64,000 bases of DNA from JAJECS01 sp965198185 (GTDB taxonomy: Bacteria > Chloroflexota > UBA11872). Below, one piece after another: positions 8,268 through 16,986 of this stretch. The notes beneath the pieces were generated by a model, which saw only the letters and a program-made list of their open reading frames with translations, did not search any database and was not told the DNA's origin. Location: positions 1,364,001-1,428,000 of the forward strand of contig CBDAOU010000002.1 in NCBI GenBank assembly GCA_965198185.1, written 5' to 3'. A program made the position numbers and the translations under genes. Numbering within the stretch: position 1 is the stretch's first letter; each line of letters opens with the position of its first letter.

Positions 8268-9113
8268 CTATCCGGGCGAGTCGAACGTCGGCGGCGTGAC
8301 GTGGTGGTCCACGCGCGGGCACATCTCGCGCGCGGCGAACTCCTCCGCAAACTCGACAATGTTGTTCACCGACTCCTCGAAGATCCGCCGGCCCTTGTCC
8401 GCGGTCGCGAGGCTGGGCGTGCCCTGCGTGCCGTCGGTGGTGTAGGTGCTCGTCCAGCTATCCATGCGCACCGGGCCGCTGGCCCACAGGTCCACCCAGT
8501 GATATTTGGACTTGCGCTGGTTGGTCTCGGTGACCTGGTCCTTGGCGAGGTCCATGTAGACCATGTCGGGATCGAAGAAGAGCGCCAGCGACGTCTCGGC
8601 CTCGCCGGCGTGGGCGCAGCCGCCGGGAAAGTCGGACTCGCGCCAGGTCGACATGAAGTCCGGATCGGCGGCCATGAAATGCCACCACCCGCCGATGCCC
8701 ACCCAAGCGTCGCTCTCCAACATAGCGCGACGCGCGGCCAGCTCCAGCGGGTTGATGTTGGACCCATGGCCGTTGACCATGATGATCTTCTTGAAGCCCT
8801 GATAGGCCAGGCTCTTCAAGATGTCCACGACGTAGCGGATGAACGTCTCGTGGTGGATGGTCACCGTGCCGGGAAAGTCCATCACGTGAGACGTGTAGCC
8901 GTAGCTCACCGACGGCATGACCATGATGCGGCCGTTGGATTGCCGAGCCGCCTCCTCGCAAATCTCGGTGGAGGTCCAGTTGTCGATCTTGACCGGCAAA
9001 TGGTGCCCGTGCTGCTCGACCGTTCCAACCGGCAGCAGCGGGATGACGCCGCGGGTGACGGCCTCGTTGACCTCGGGCCAGGTCATGTCCTGAAATCTAT
9101 GCGTGACGGCCAT
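8268..9113 (-). CDS. Creatininase-family amidohydrolase
   Basis: A 281-residue protein of the creatininase/creatinine amidohydrolase superfamily of metal-dependent hydrolases acting on cyclic or linear amides. The metal-site motif GTVEQHGHHLPV lies near residues 30-41. DFPGTVTIHHETF is near 78, VNGHGSNINPLE near 110 and the acidic AHAGEAETSL near 165, all typical of the family. The ATG at 9113 starts just after the creatininase-typical leader. The true substrate is unknown; many family members are not creatininases. The surrounding catabolic genes suggest an amide or lactam substrate. Confidence 0.85.
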   Translation of the reverse strand: MAVTHRFQDMTWPEVNEAVTRGVIPLLPVGTVEQHGHHLPVKIDNWTSTEICEEAARQSNGRIMVMPSVSYGYTSHVMDFPGTVTIHHETFIRYVVDILKSLAYQGFKKIIMVNGHGSNINPLELAARRAMLESDAWVGIGGWWHFMAADPDFMSTWRESDFPGGCAHAGEAETSLALFFDPDMVYMDLAKDQVTETNQRKSKYHWVDLWASGPVRMDSWTSTYTTDGTQGTPSLATADKGRRIFEESVNNIVEFAEEFAAREMCPRVDHHVTPPTFDSPG

Positions 9114-9238
9114 GTTCGATCCTCGGGAGCGGGAAGCGGTTCATAGTACGCAGTGCGCACCGGACGTTCGCGCCCCGGAGCGGACTGCGGCGCTGAGCGT
9201 CCGCGTCTGATCCCTTCGCCCTGAGCGAAGTCGAAGGG

Positions 9239-9299
9239 CACCGTTCATGGTTCGACAGAGCCTGTCCTGAGCGTGTCGAAGGACTCACCACGAACGGTG
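9239..9299. repeat. Inverted repeat element between divergent genes
   Basis: CACCGTTCATGG (9239-9250) and CCACGAACGGTG (9288-9299) are reverse complements at 11 of 12 positions. They enclose TTCGACAGAGCC and GTGTCGAAGG. An adjacent CCCTTCGCCC...TCGAAGGG stretch at 9212-9238 belongs to the same type of dispersed element. Confidence 0.6.
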
Positions 9300-9357
9300 C
9301 AGACGCCGTACCGGCCAACGGGGTACCTTCCAAAGGCACTGAGTTGCGGAGATTGCA

Positions 9358-10284
9358 ATGCGGGTTCGCGTGGAGTTGCCCGAGGGCGTGCGCTGCGCGG
9401 TGGCGCTGAGCTACGACCTCGAAATGTGCGCCGGATACTCCCCGGTGCTCGTCAACCACGGCCGCATCATGCCGCCGCTGCGCGACTACACCCTGCGGCT
9501 CTGCACCACGGCAGAAGACTTCGGAGTCCGGTTGCACTTCTTCTACGTGGCCAACGGCCTGGAAGACCCCGACATCGACTACCTGCGGGAGATCCTGCGG
9601 CGCGGCCACCTGATCGATAACCACACCTACAGCCACATGCTGCTCTCGCACCCGGACCCGGCGCAGCTGGGATGGGAACTCACCACCGCGAATCGCGAGC
9701 TGGAAGCCAGGCTCGGCGTGCAATCGACGGTGCTGCGCGGACCGGGCGGCCTGCCGAGCGGCCTCGACCGCCTCCTGCCCAACCAGCAGACCATCCTCGA
9801 CAGCGGCTTTCGCTGGGTCAGCAGCCACATGGAGTCGACGATGGGCAAGTACGGCTGGGAGCACGACGTGGCGGCGCCCTCGCGGCTGCAGCCGTACGTC
9901 TATCCGACCGGACTGATCGAGATGCCAATCCAGGGCTGGATGGACCGCCTGTTCTTCGACTTCGAGCGCAACCGGGACAACGACGCGATGGAAGCCTGGC
10001 GCATCAACGAAGGCCACCAGCCCGTGCCCGACGGCTGGACCTGTCCCTGGACCGACCCCGCGGCCCTCGACGACTGGATTGCCTACAACCTCGCCGCGCT
10101 CGATCACGCCTACGAGAACGGTCTGCTCTGGGTGCCGACATGGCATCCCTACACCCACTACCTGCACGATCCGGCCAACCGCGCCCTGCCGGCGTTGCTG
10201 GCCCACGCACGCTCAAAGCCGGAGCCGGTGGCCGTCTGCACCGTGCGCGACGCCGCCGCCATGCTGCATCTCGAGGCCGCCTGA
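9358..10284 (+). CDS. Polysaccharide deacetylase family protein (NodB fold)
   Basis: A 308-residue protein of carbohydrate esterase 4 type. The N-terminal VALSYDLEM is the metal-binding Asp motif region. HTYSH near residue 89 supplies the two metal-binding histidines. RGPGG near 127 and PTWHPYTHY near 260 correspond to later catalytic motifs. No signal peptide is present, so it may act in the cytoplasm, as do the PuuE-like members that hydrolyse non-polymer amides. It could be an amidase in the local catabolic cluster rather than a chitin or peptidoglycan deacetylase. The ATG at 9358 is the first good start. Confidence 0.82.
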   Translation: MRVRVELPEGVRCAVALSYDLEMCAGYSPVLVNHGRIMPPLRDYTLRLCTTAEDFGVRLHFFYVANGLEDPDIDYLREILRRGHLIDNHTYSHMLLSHPDPAQLGWELTTANRELEARLGVQSTVLRGPGGLPSGLDRLLPNQQTILDSGFRWVSSHMESTMGKYGWEHDVAAPSRLQPYVYPTGLIEMPIQGWMDRLFFDFERNRDNDAMEAWRINEGHQPVPDGWTCPWTDPAALDDWIAYNLAALDHAYENGLLWVPTWHPYTHYLHDPANRALPALLAHARSKPEPVAVCTVRDAAAMLHLEAA

Positions 10285-10396
10285 ACGGCGACCGCCAACG
10301 GAGCTGTCTAGAAGCCCTTGCGCAACCCCGCGTCATTCCTGCGGCAAGAGACCCTTGCGTAACCCCTCCAGCGGAGGCTGAAGAGCGGGCCTAATT

Positions 10397-10417
10397 CCCT
10401 CTCCCTAAGGGAGAGGG
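10397..10417. repeat. Palindrome with 10-bp arms, terminator-like
   Basis: CCCTCTCCCT (10397-10406) and AGGGAGAGGG (10408-10417) form a perfect hairpin in the roughly 290-bp gap between convergent genes. There is no T-run. The remaining gap has no supported gene. Confidence 0.65.
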
Positions 10418-10575
10418 TCAGGGTGAGGGGACTCCGAGGCTCGGGAGTGGGCTGTCGACCAGTGATGCAAACATCTCCGGAAGCGGGAGTCTAGGCCCTC
10501 CCAGACCCGATTCGGCACAGGGGTCGCGCCGGGCACCCTGGTAGGCCCCGACTATGCAATCCCCGCCTTCCGGGA

Positions 10576-11546
10576 CTACGTCGGCGACCTGTCGATTGGC
10601 TTTCCCGATGCGCCCAGCGGCACCGTGGCAGCCTCCGGCACGCCGCGAATCAACTCGAGCTCGTCGGCCGTCAACGCCACGTCCGCCGCGGCGGCGTTGC
10701 CGCGCGCCTGGTCCGGCGTCTTCATTCCCGGAATCACCGACGTCACCGCCGGGTGCGCCAGCAGATAGGCCAGCGAGACCTGTGTCAGGCTTCGCCGCGC
10801 ATTCGTCAGCGGACGCATTGGTCGGCAGCGTCCAGTTGCGCCAGGAACTCGGCTCGCGCGCCCTCGTTCCAGGCGGAGCGATTCATGTCGTCGAACACGG
10901 TGTCCCGGTCGAACTTGCCGGTGAGGATCCCCCGCTCCAGCGGCACGCGCACCAGCGTCCCGATATCCCGGTCGGCGCAGAGCGGCAGCAACTCGCGCTC
11001 CGCCGCGCGGTTGAGCGCGCTGTATCCGAGCTGGCACACGCCGTTGCCGCCGCGCTCGTCGAAGGCGCGCAGCACCGCCGGATCGTCCGTCGAGACGCCG
11101 TAGGACCTGATCTTGCCCGCCTTGAGCAGTTGCTCGAAGGCCTCCACCAGCACTTCGGGATGCGCCGGATTGGGCTGGTGGCACTGGTAGATGTCGATCA
11201 CGTCGGTGCCCAGGCGGTAGAGGCTGGCGTCGCAGCAGTTGTGGACGTGCTCGACCGACTCATAGCTGAGCAAATGTCCCGTGTTCCAGCCGATCTGGCC
11301 CACCTTGGTCGCAATCAGCACCTGGTCGCGCACGCCGCGCAGCGCCTTGCCCAGCATCAGCTCGCTCAGGCGCGGCCCGTAGGCGTCGGCCGTGTCGAAG
11401 AGCGTCACACCCGCGTCGATGGCCGCGTGCACCGTCGCGTTCGCCTGCGCCTGCGACACCGGTCCCAACCCGCCGCTGAGACCCCAGCAGCCCATGCCCA
11501 CGACGGACACTTCGAGTCCGGTCTTGCCCAGCCGTCGATATTCCAC
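10576..11546 (-). pseudogene. Aldo/keto reductase, frameshifted
   Basis: An NAD(P)H-dependent aldo/keto reductase of the auxiliary/PdxI-like type. The first frame from ATG 11546 carries RRLGKTGLEVSVVGMGCWGL, the catalytic DTADAYG (Asp and Tyr), ATKVGQ (Lys) and DIYQCHQPN (His). It stops at 10806. The C-terminal third, with SLAYLLAHPAVTSVIPGMKT and an NADPH-binding tail, continues in another frame to 10576. A single-base shift lies at about 10815-10830. All catalytic residues are in the first part, so the loss affects the cofactor-binding end. Gene decay and a sequence error are both possible. Confidence 0.85.
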
Positions 11547-11646
11547 GTGGGTTCCCCTCCGTCAGCCGCCGACCTGACAATAGCGCGACACCGGGCCGCG
11601 CGTATCTCCTAGACTTTGCCCGACCGCGCGCACCCCGGAACATGGC

Positions 11647-12441
11647 ATGCAGATTTCCCTGGCGATGATGGGATTCGGCTGGACCCAAGACGTCGCCGAG
11701 CGCTGCATCGAGGTCGCCGGCAGCCTCGGCTATGACGGCATCGATCTCTGGAAGCAATACCTCGACACGGCCGATCTCGGCTGGGTGCGCGACGCCTGCG
11801 CCGCCCAGGAGTTGCAGATCGTCCAGCTGTGCCCCTACTTCGACTTCACCACCAGCGAGGCAACCGCCGCGGACTCACTGCGCGAGGCCGCCACCTTCGT
11901 CGGCTACGCCGAAACCCTGGGCGCCCCCTATGTGCGCGCCTACACCGGCGTCACGCCGAGCGCCGAGGCCGACGACGCCATGTGGGCGCGCTGCGTCAAG
12001 GGCCTGCAGGAAGCCTGCGACATGGCGGCGGCGTCAGGCGTGAAGCTCTTGCTCGAAACGCACCAGGTGATCCACAGCGGACCGTGTCTCTCGGATACGA
12101 GCCCGACGACGATCCGGCTGCTGGAACTGGTGGACCGCCCCAACCTTCGCGTGGCGATCCAAACCCCACTCGTCGGCGAGACTCCCGAGGACAGCGCGCG
12201 GCAACTCGGGCGCTACGTGGACCAGGTCCAGGCCCACAACTGGATCGGCGCCACCGAGACCACCTGGGGTCAACTCACCTTCCTGGATGCCGGCGACCTC
12301 GACTTCCGGCGCTACCTGCGCATCCTGCGCCAGCAAGGCTTCGACGGCTGGATCAGCATCGAGCACGCCCACCACCATCCCTGGGAACAAACCGCCGCCC
12401 ACGAGATCGCCTACCTACGCAAGCTGCTCGCCGAAGGCTAG
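11647..12441 (+). CDS. Sugar phosphate isomerase/epimerase (AP endonuclease 2 TIM barrel)
   Basis: A 264-residue xylose-isomerase-like TIM barrel. Starting with QISLAMMGFGWTQD, it has the family pattern of acidic and His metal ligands: LLLETHQV near residue 136, a TPLVGETPEDSARQL segment near 180 and SIEHAHHH near 238. Members isomerise or epimerise keto-sugars or act as dehydratases. The ATG at 11647 follows a short intergenic stretch and is divergent from the aldo/keto reductase, so the two may share a promoter region at 11547-11646. The precise substrate cannot be read from sequence. Confidence 0.82.
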   Translation: MQISLAMMGFGWTQDVAERCIEVAGSLGYDGIDLWKQYLDTADLGWVRDACAAQELQIVQLCPYFDFTTSEATAADSLREAATFVGYAETLGAPYVRAYTGVTPSAEADDAMWARCVKGLQEACDMAAASGVKLLLETHQVIHSGPCLSDTSPTTIRLLELVDRPNLRVAIQTPLVGETPEDSARQLGRYVDQVQAHNWIGATETTWGQLTFLDAGDLDFRRYLRILRQQGFDGWISIEHAHHHPWEQTAAHEIAYLRKLLAEG

Positions 12442-12522
12442 GAAACGTCTGCGTACGCTCCGGCCGCCTGAACAGACCTGCGTCCCTGTTCGCCTCACGA
12501 GGCGCGCAGGCACTGGAAGTAG

Positions 12523-12542
12523 GGGCGGTTCGCGAACCGCCC
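12523..12542. repeat. 20-bp perfect palindrome GGGCGGTTCGCGAACCGCCC
   Basis: This is a perfect 20-bp palindrome, found again exactly at 51858-51877. Here it lies 82 bp after the isomerase stop, in a 226-bp gap that holds no other recognised element. It probably acts as a dispersed, terminator-like repeat. Confidence 0.75.
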
Positions 12543-12667
12543 GCACTTCGCCATCCTAGGGTTTACCGATGGCGCAACATGAAAATGGAACGATTCCGCC
12601 ACGGCACGCGTACTATCCAATGAACCACCCGGTACCCCAATGCCATCAGCGCGCGTGAGGCGGACGT

Positions 12668-15367
12668 GTGAGAACCAATGGCCCGATGTGGCGCTCGGCC
12701 CTTGCCCTGCTGACCGCAGTCGGGCTGGCGGTGAGCTCGGCCAGCTGCGATCCAGACGCACCCCACCCATCAAGCACAGCACAAGCAAGCCCACCTGCAC
12801 CACCTACCAAAGCTGCGACGTCGCAGGCTGCGCCCACGCCGACGGAGTCAACACCGACAGTAGTTTCGAGACGAGTATTGCCTGATGGAAGGACCGTCGT
12901 TCTTTATTCGGATGGCACCGTGCTCACGCAGTTGCCGACGACCGACCACCGCCCGACACCCTTACCAACGCGGCAAGTGCAAGTTGGATCTGAACCCCTA
13001 ACGATGGAATATGATTGCGGGGATTATGGAGCCGTGCCTGTGTCCATAAGACGATATGGTAGTGGAGTTCTCATATGGTCTGATGGTTCATCAGGGATAT
13101 GGTTTAGCTATGACGACTCAGTATGGTTGGCGCATGATGCGAGCGACAAGATAGATCACGTACTTCGCGTTAATCCGCTGCCTGATGAGCTTGATCTACT
13201 CGGGTTTGGGCACTATTTCGACGTCTCTCCAGCAGGAGATAGGATCGCCTACACGAGTTGTGAATTTCCTCAAGGCGCGCAAGAGGGTCAAGAATTCGGA
13301 GCAATTGCACATGAGCTGCGAGCGCCGTCGGCGAATTACGATATCGTTGTCGGCGAATTGAACGATGATGGTCTCTATCGGATTGTAAACAATACGCGAT
13401 TTACGAAGAGCTCGGATCTGATCGATCACTATCCCGTGTGGTCGTCGGACGGAAACTGGATAGCAATTCTTTCAATGGAGCGAAGTCCGATTCCAGTGGG
13501 TGGAGGCCCGGGCTCGGAGTTTGCAACTGCGCGGATTTTGGATATACGACGAGCTGACCAAGCATCGGTACGGACATCCATTGTGTGGATGGCCGAGAGA
13601 TCAACTGATGCAGTCAGATCGAGTGCAGGTGCCCTTAGGTCGAGGGCGAGTGATGGAGTTGCGCTTATTCCGCCTGTTTGGTCGCCAGAAGATCAATACA
13701 TCAGCTACTATTCCGTAACCAAAAATGACTATTCTGTAACTACAGAAGTCGACTCATTTACGTACATTCTTCATACCGTGAAACTCGACACTCCGGCGGC
13801 TGATATACCGATTCGTCACGCCCATATAAAGATCCGAGGTCAGCACAGAATAGGAACAGTGACCGCGACGCTAGAGACCATTCCCCCACGGCCCTCCTGG
13901 TCGCCGGATGGGCAGTGGATTGCGTTTGTGGCCGAAGACGGACCCGACCGGGGGCTATTCATCGCCCGGGCGGACGGGAGCGAACGGCGGCAGGTGGCGG
14001 GTGATCCGAGTATCCGGGAGATCTCCTGGTCACCGGACGGCACGGAGATTCTCCTCCTAATCGACAAGCTATCTCTAGTATTCGTCAGTCCCGACGGGGC
14101 CAGTCGCCGCCAATTAGAGCTGCCGCCGTTACTGGAGAGACTACTATTCCCCGAAGCGGACTATTGGTTGGATGTATTCCCTCCCCAATTGGTTGCATGG
14201 TCGCCCGATGGCTCCCGCATCGCAATCCACAGTCCGGGACTATATCTCGTCACAGTGGACCGTGATGGCGCGGATCCTCGCATCGTATATGAAGGCTCTC
14301 TGCAGCGAGCAGCCGTTGATCCCGCCGTCTGCTCCGCGGGCGTCGTCGTCCCCAGGCCCGAGGCGAATCCCGGCCTCGTCCAAGACTGCGAGGTCCTGCT
14401 CAGCAGTCTTGCAGTGCTCGCCGGGAATTCGCGATTCCGCTGGGACTCAGGTTTGCCTATCACCTCCTGGGCGGGCGTCGTCATTGAGACCTCAACATCC
14501 AAGGGGTTGCCGCTTCGTGTGCGTGGGTTGCGCTTGGAAAGAGTGGGACTTTTGGGTTCGATTCCCCCAAGCCTCGGAGACCTGCGGGCCTTGGAGTCCC
14601 TGAACCTCGCAGGCAACCGGCTGACTGGTGAGATTCCCGCGGAGTTGGGGCGCTTGGACAAGCTGCAGGATCTCAACCTCTCCGAGAACCAAATGCTGGC
14701 GGGAAGGATCCCGTGGAAACTGGGGCAGTTGACCAACCTCCGTACCCTGAATCTGAGCTCCAACCAACTGACGGGGGCGATCCCACCGAATCTGGGCCAG
14801 TTGGCGAACCTGACAGAGCTCAACCTCCGGTCCAACGACCTGTGGGGACCGATCTCACCCCAACTGGGGCAGTTGGCCAACCTACGCATCCTGAATCTGA
14901 GCACGAACCAACTGACAGGGGCAATCCCGCCGGAATTCGGCCAGTTGGCGAACCTGACAGAGCTGGACCTCGGCTTCAACCGACTGACGGGGGCGATCCT
15001 GCTGGAACTGGGCCACTTGACGAACTTGACTAGGCTCGACCTCTTCCACAACGAACTGACGGGCGCGATCCCTGCGGAGCTGGGCCAGCTGGTGAACGTG
15101 ACCGACATCAACCTCAGCTCCAACCAACTGACGGGGACAATCCCACCGGAGCTGGGGCAACTGGACAAGCTGCAGAATCTCGACCTCTCGCGCAACCGAC
15201 TGACGGGGGTGATCCCACAGGAGCTAAACAGGCTCACCGATTTGACGAGGTTGGAGCTGTCGGGCAACCGGATGCGGATGACCGGCTGCATCCCGCGGTC
15301 CGTGTGGCACGCGGTGAGGTACCGCACCGATGACAACCGCGCGCTGCTGGTGTGCGAGCCAGGGTGA
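12668..15367 (+). CDS. Secreted lipoprotein: TolB-type beta-propeller plus plant-type leucine-rich repeats
   Basis: An 899-residue export protein. Residues 1-27 form a signal ending LAVSSASC, a possible lipobox. A Pro/Thr-rich linker follows. The propeller (about 85-560) repeats WSxDG-type blades: VWSSDGNW, SWSPDGQWIAF, SWSPDGTEI, AWSPDGSRIAI. A NPGLVQDCEVLL...WAGVV cap precedes about 11 LRRs of 24 residues (about 610-885) with the plant-type pattern LxxLxLxxNxLxGxIPxxLGxL. The LRR DNA is itself repetitive. The 13000-13800 part is more AT-rich than the LRR part, so the gene looks mosaic. It probably acts in surface binding or recognition; no enzyme motif is visible. GTG 12668 is used as start; ATG 12686 is an alternative. 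Confidence 0.85.
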   Translation: MRTNGPMWRSALALLTAVGLAVSSASCDPDAPHPSSTAQASPPAPPTKAATSQAAPTPTESTPTVVSRRVLPDGRTVVLYSDGTVLTQLPTTDHRPTPLPTRQVQVGSEPLTMEYDCGDYGAVPVSIRRYGSGVLIWSDGSSGIWFSYDDSVWLAHDASDKIDHVLRVNPLPDELDLLGFGHYFDVSPAGDRIAYTSCEFPQGAQEGQEFGAIAHELRAPSANYDIVVGELNDDGLYRIVNNTRFTKSSDLIDHYPVWSSDGNWIAILSMERSPIPVGGGPGSEFATARILDIRRADQASVRTSIVWMAERSTDAVRSSAGALRSRASDGVALIPPVWSPEDQYISYYSVTKNDYSVTTEVDSFTYILHTVKLDTPAADIPIRHAHIKIRGQHRIGTVTATLETIPPRPSWSPDGQWIAFVAEDGPDRGLFIARADGSERRQVAGDPSIREISWSPDGTEILLLIDKLSLVFVSPDGASRRQLELPPLLERLLFPEADYWLDVFPPQLVAWSPDGSRIAIHSPGLYLVTVDRDGADPRIVYEGSLQRAAVDPAVCSAGVVVPRPEANPGLVQDCEVLLSSLAVLAGNSRFRWDSGLPITSWAGVVIETSTSKGLPLRVRGLRLERVGLLGSIPPSLGDLRALESLNLAGNRLTGEIPAELGRLDKLQDLNLSENQMLAGRIPWKLGQLTNLRTLNLSSNQLTGAIPPNLGQLANLTELNLRSNDLWGPISPQLGQLANLRILNLSTNQLTGAIPPEFGQLANLTELDLGFNRLTGAILLELGHLTNLTRLDLFHNELTGAIPAELGQLVNVTDINLSSNQLTGTIPPELGQLDKLQNLDLSRNRLTGVIPQELNRLTDLTRLELSGNRMRMTGCIPRSVWHAVRYRTDDNRALLVCEPG

Positions 15368-15555
15368 TGCGTCGGCTTGGCCGATAGCGGCACCAGGCGC
15401 TCGCTCTCACCAGCAATCGCAATTGTCGACTGCGGGCGACGATGGCAGGTCGAATGTTCGTGAATGGATTGGCTGGCCTCGTGCCGACTCCGGCGGTCCG
15501 AATCAGGCGGCATTGAGCCCCGCGAGGCCGATCACGGCCGCCCTTCGAGCGATTC

Positions 15556-16137
15556 TCACGCTCCCGAGGCGCCGCCTCCCCGCCATGGCCACCCCGGCAG
15601 CGCGGCGGCGACCAGCACCATCGGCACGAACCCGATGAGCGTCAGGGCGCCGGAGAAGCTCACGGCCAGCACCGCCCACTTCCAGTTGGTGGTAAACGTG
15701 CGCCAAACGGCCTGCAGCTTGGTCCATGTCGGCTCGGGCGCACTGTAGGCGACAAACTCAAGGCTCTGATCCGGCCAGGACGGCACGCCATTGATCCAGA
15801 GCCGACCACCAGGGAATTTGACCCCCTTTACCGCCCGAATCACCAATCCGTGCCAAAACTGGTCGTTCGTGGCCGGCGGTCCAACGTCGGCCACGATCTG
15901 CAACGACACGCGCTCGCCCTCGGGCTCATCGAGTGGCGGCACGATGTCAATTGTCGTCTCACTCAAGCTACTGATCGCCACGGCTTTCATGTGCCCTTCG
16001 CGAAGGACTTCGCCCGACTCGGATCCCCGGATGAGACGCCATCCGACGGACCTCGACCGACCGTCAAATGGGCGCCCCAGAGAAACATGAATTCCAATCT
16101 GACCGATCGGGGTTGCGGGCATTCGCATCTCCTGCAC
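15556..16137 (-). CDS. Hypothetical protein with C-terminal membrane anchor
   Basis: A 193-residue protein of unknown family. The first 150 residues look soluble and beta-rich (GRLWINGVPSWPDQSLEFV). A hydrophobic span KWAVLAVSFSGALTLIGFVP (about residues 150-170) near the C-terminus could anchor it with the N-terminal domain outside or inside. The start is GTG 16137 or ATG 16128. The gene lies 9 bp after the stop of the membrane protein upstream, so the two are probably co-expressed. The 188-bp gap 15368-15555 to the convergent LRR gene shows nothing recognisable. Confidence 0.6.
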   Translation of the reverse strand: MQEMRMPATPIGQIGIHVSLGRPFDGRSRSVGWRLIRGSESGEVLREGHMKAVAISSLSETTIDIVPPLDEPEGERVSLQIVADVGPPATNDQFWHGLVIRAVKGVKFPGGRLWINGVPSWPDQSLEFVAYSAPEPTWTKLQAVWRTFTTNWKWAVLAVSFSGALTLIGFVPMVLVAAALPGWPWRGGGASGA

Positions 16138-16146
16138 CAGGGACCA

Positions 16147-16959
16147 CTAGTCCGGAAGACTGACGTGAAGCGCATGTCCTTGGCGCAAGTCGATGATCGG
16201 CGCACGGAAGACAAGTAGGACCACCAGTCCACCGAGAGCTACAACAGCGACGGCCGATGCGACGAGCGGTTTTCGCCAGCGCCCCCCAAACACTGGCCGG
16301 TCGCGACCCATGGAGCCGTGCAAGGCCATGGCCGCGCCGTATCCGATGAGCAGCGTTCCGCAGAACTCCAGCGTCTCTTCGAGCAGGATCCCGATCGGCG
16401 ACGCCCGGCCCGAGAGGAAATAGGGGTGTCCCATCTCATGCGATAGCCCGAACAACCAGGCGAAGAGTCCAAGCACAATCGGCACGCGGACGGCCCGTGC
16501 GCGCAGGCTCCTGCGGACAAAGACCCCCATGACCACGAGGAACGGGACGACCACAGGAGTGAGAACCAATGGCCAGAGCGACGGATAGCCCAAGTCGTCG
16601 GCAATGGGGACCAACCACAGCTTGAGATCAACGATCTCTTCCACGGCGAGACCGGCGGTCATCAAGCCGAGCACCGTCCAGTCGAGGATCGCGATCCAGC
16701 CATCTCAGCGACGATGGCTCGCGACGGCATTCCCAAGTGCCAGCAGCGCCGTCGTCGCCAGGGCAGCCTCCGAGACCGAGTTCGCGATGCTTCCCTGGGC
16801 ACCGGGATAGACCCATCGCAGGAGGTCGTGAGGATGGAGCCAGTCGGGGAACACCAGGCTAATCAAGCGCAGCACGACGACGACGCTCCACCGGAACGCA
16901 ACCGCGCCCACCAGCAGCAGCCGTCCGGCCCACTGCGCCGGCTGTTGGACCTTAGTCAC
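16147..16959 (-). pseudogene. Polytopic membrane protein interrupted by an in-frame TGA
   Basis: Two minus-strand open frames (16959-16705 and 16674-16147) lie in the same reading frame and are separated only by the TGA at 16705-16707. Reading through gives one protein of about 270 residues with roughly six membrane spans. LLLVGAVAFRWSVVVVLRLI is near the start and LVLTPVVVPFLVVMGVFV in the middle. HEMGHPYF resembles a HExxH-like metal site but lacks the expected spacing. Either one gene carries a nonsense change or there are two small genes. No family is recognised. The downstream gene at 15556-16137 is closely spaced. Confidence 0.6.
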
Positions 16960-16986
16960 CCATCGCCGCAGCGTCGCGCGCCCCTC

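Noticed and set aside
14515..15300. Regular 72-bp DNA repeats as a possible CRISPR array or tandem-repeat locus
   Set aside because: The repeats are in frame and encode leucine-rich repeats; there are no constant repeats with unique spacers.
16705..16707. In-frame TGA as selenocysteine
   Set aside because: No SECIS-like hairpin was evident directly downstream and no selB, selC or selD is in the window. The SelA-like gene at 61222-62363 belongs to a broader PLP family.
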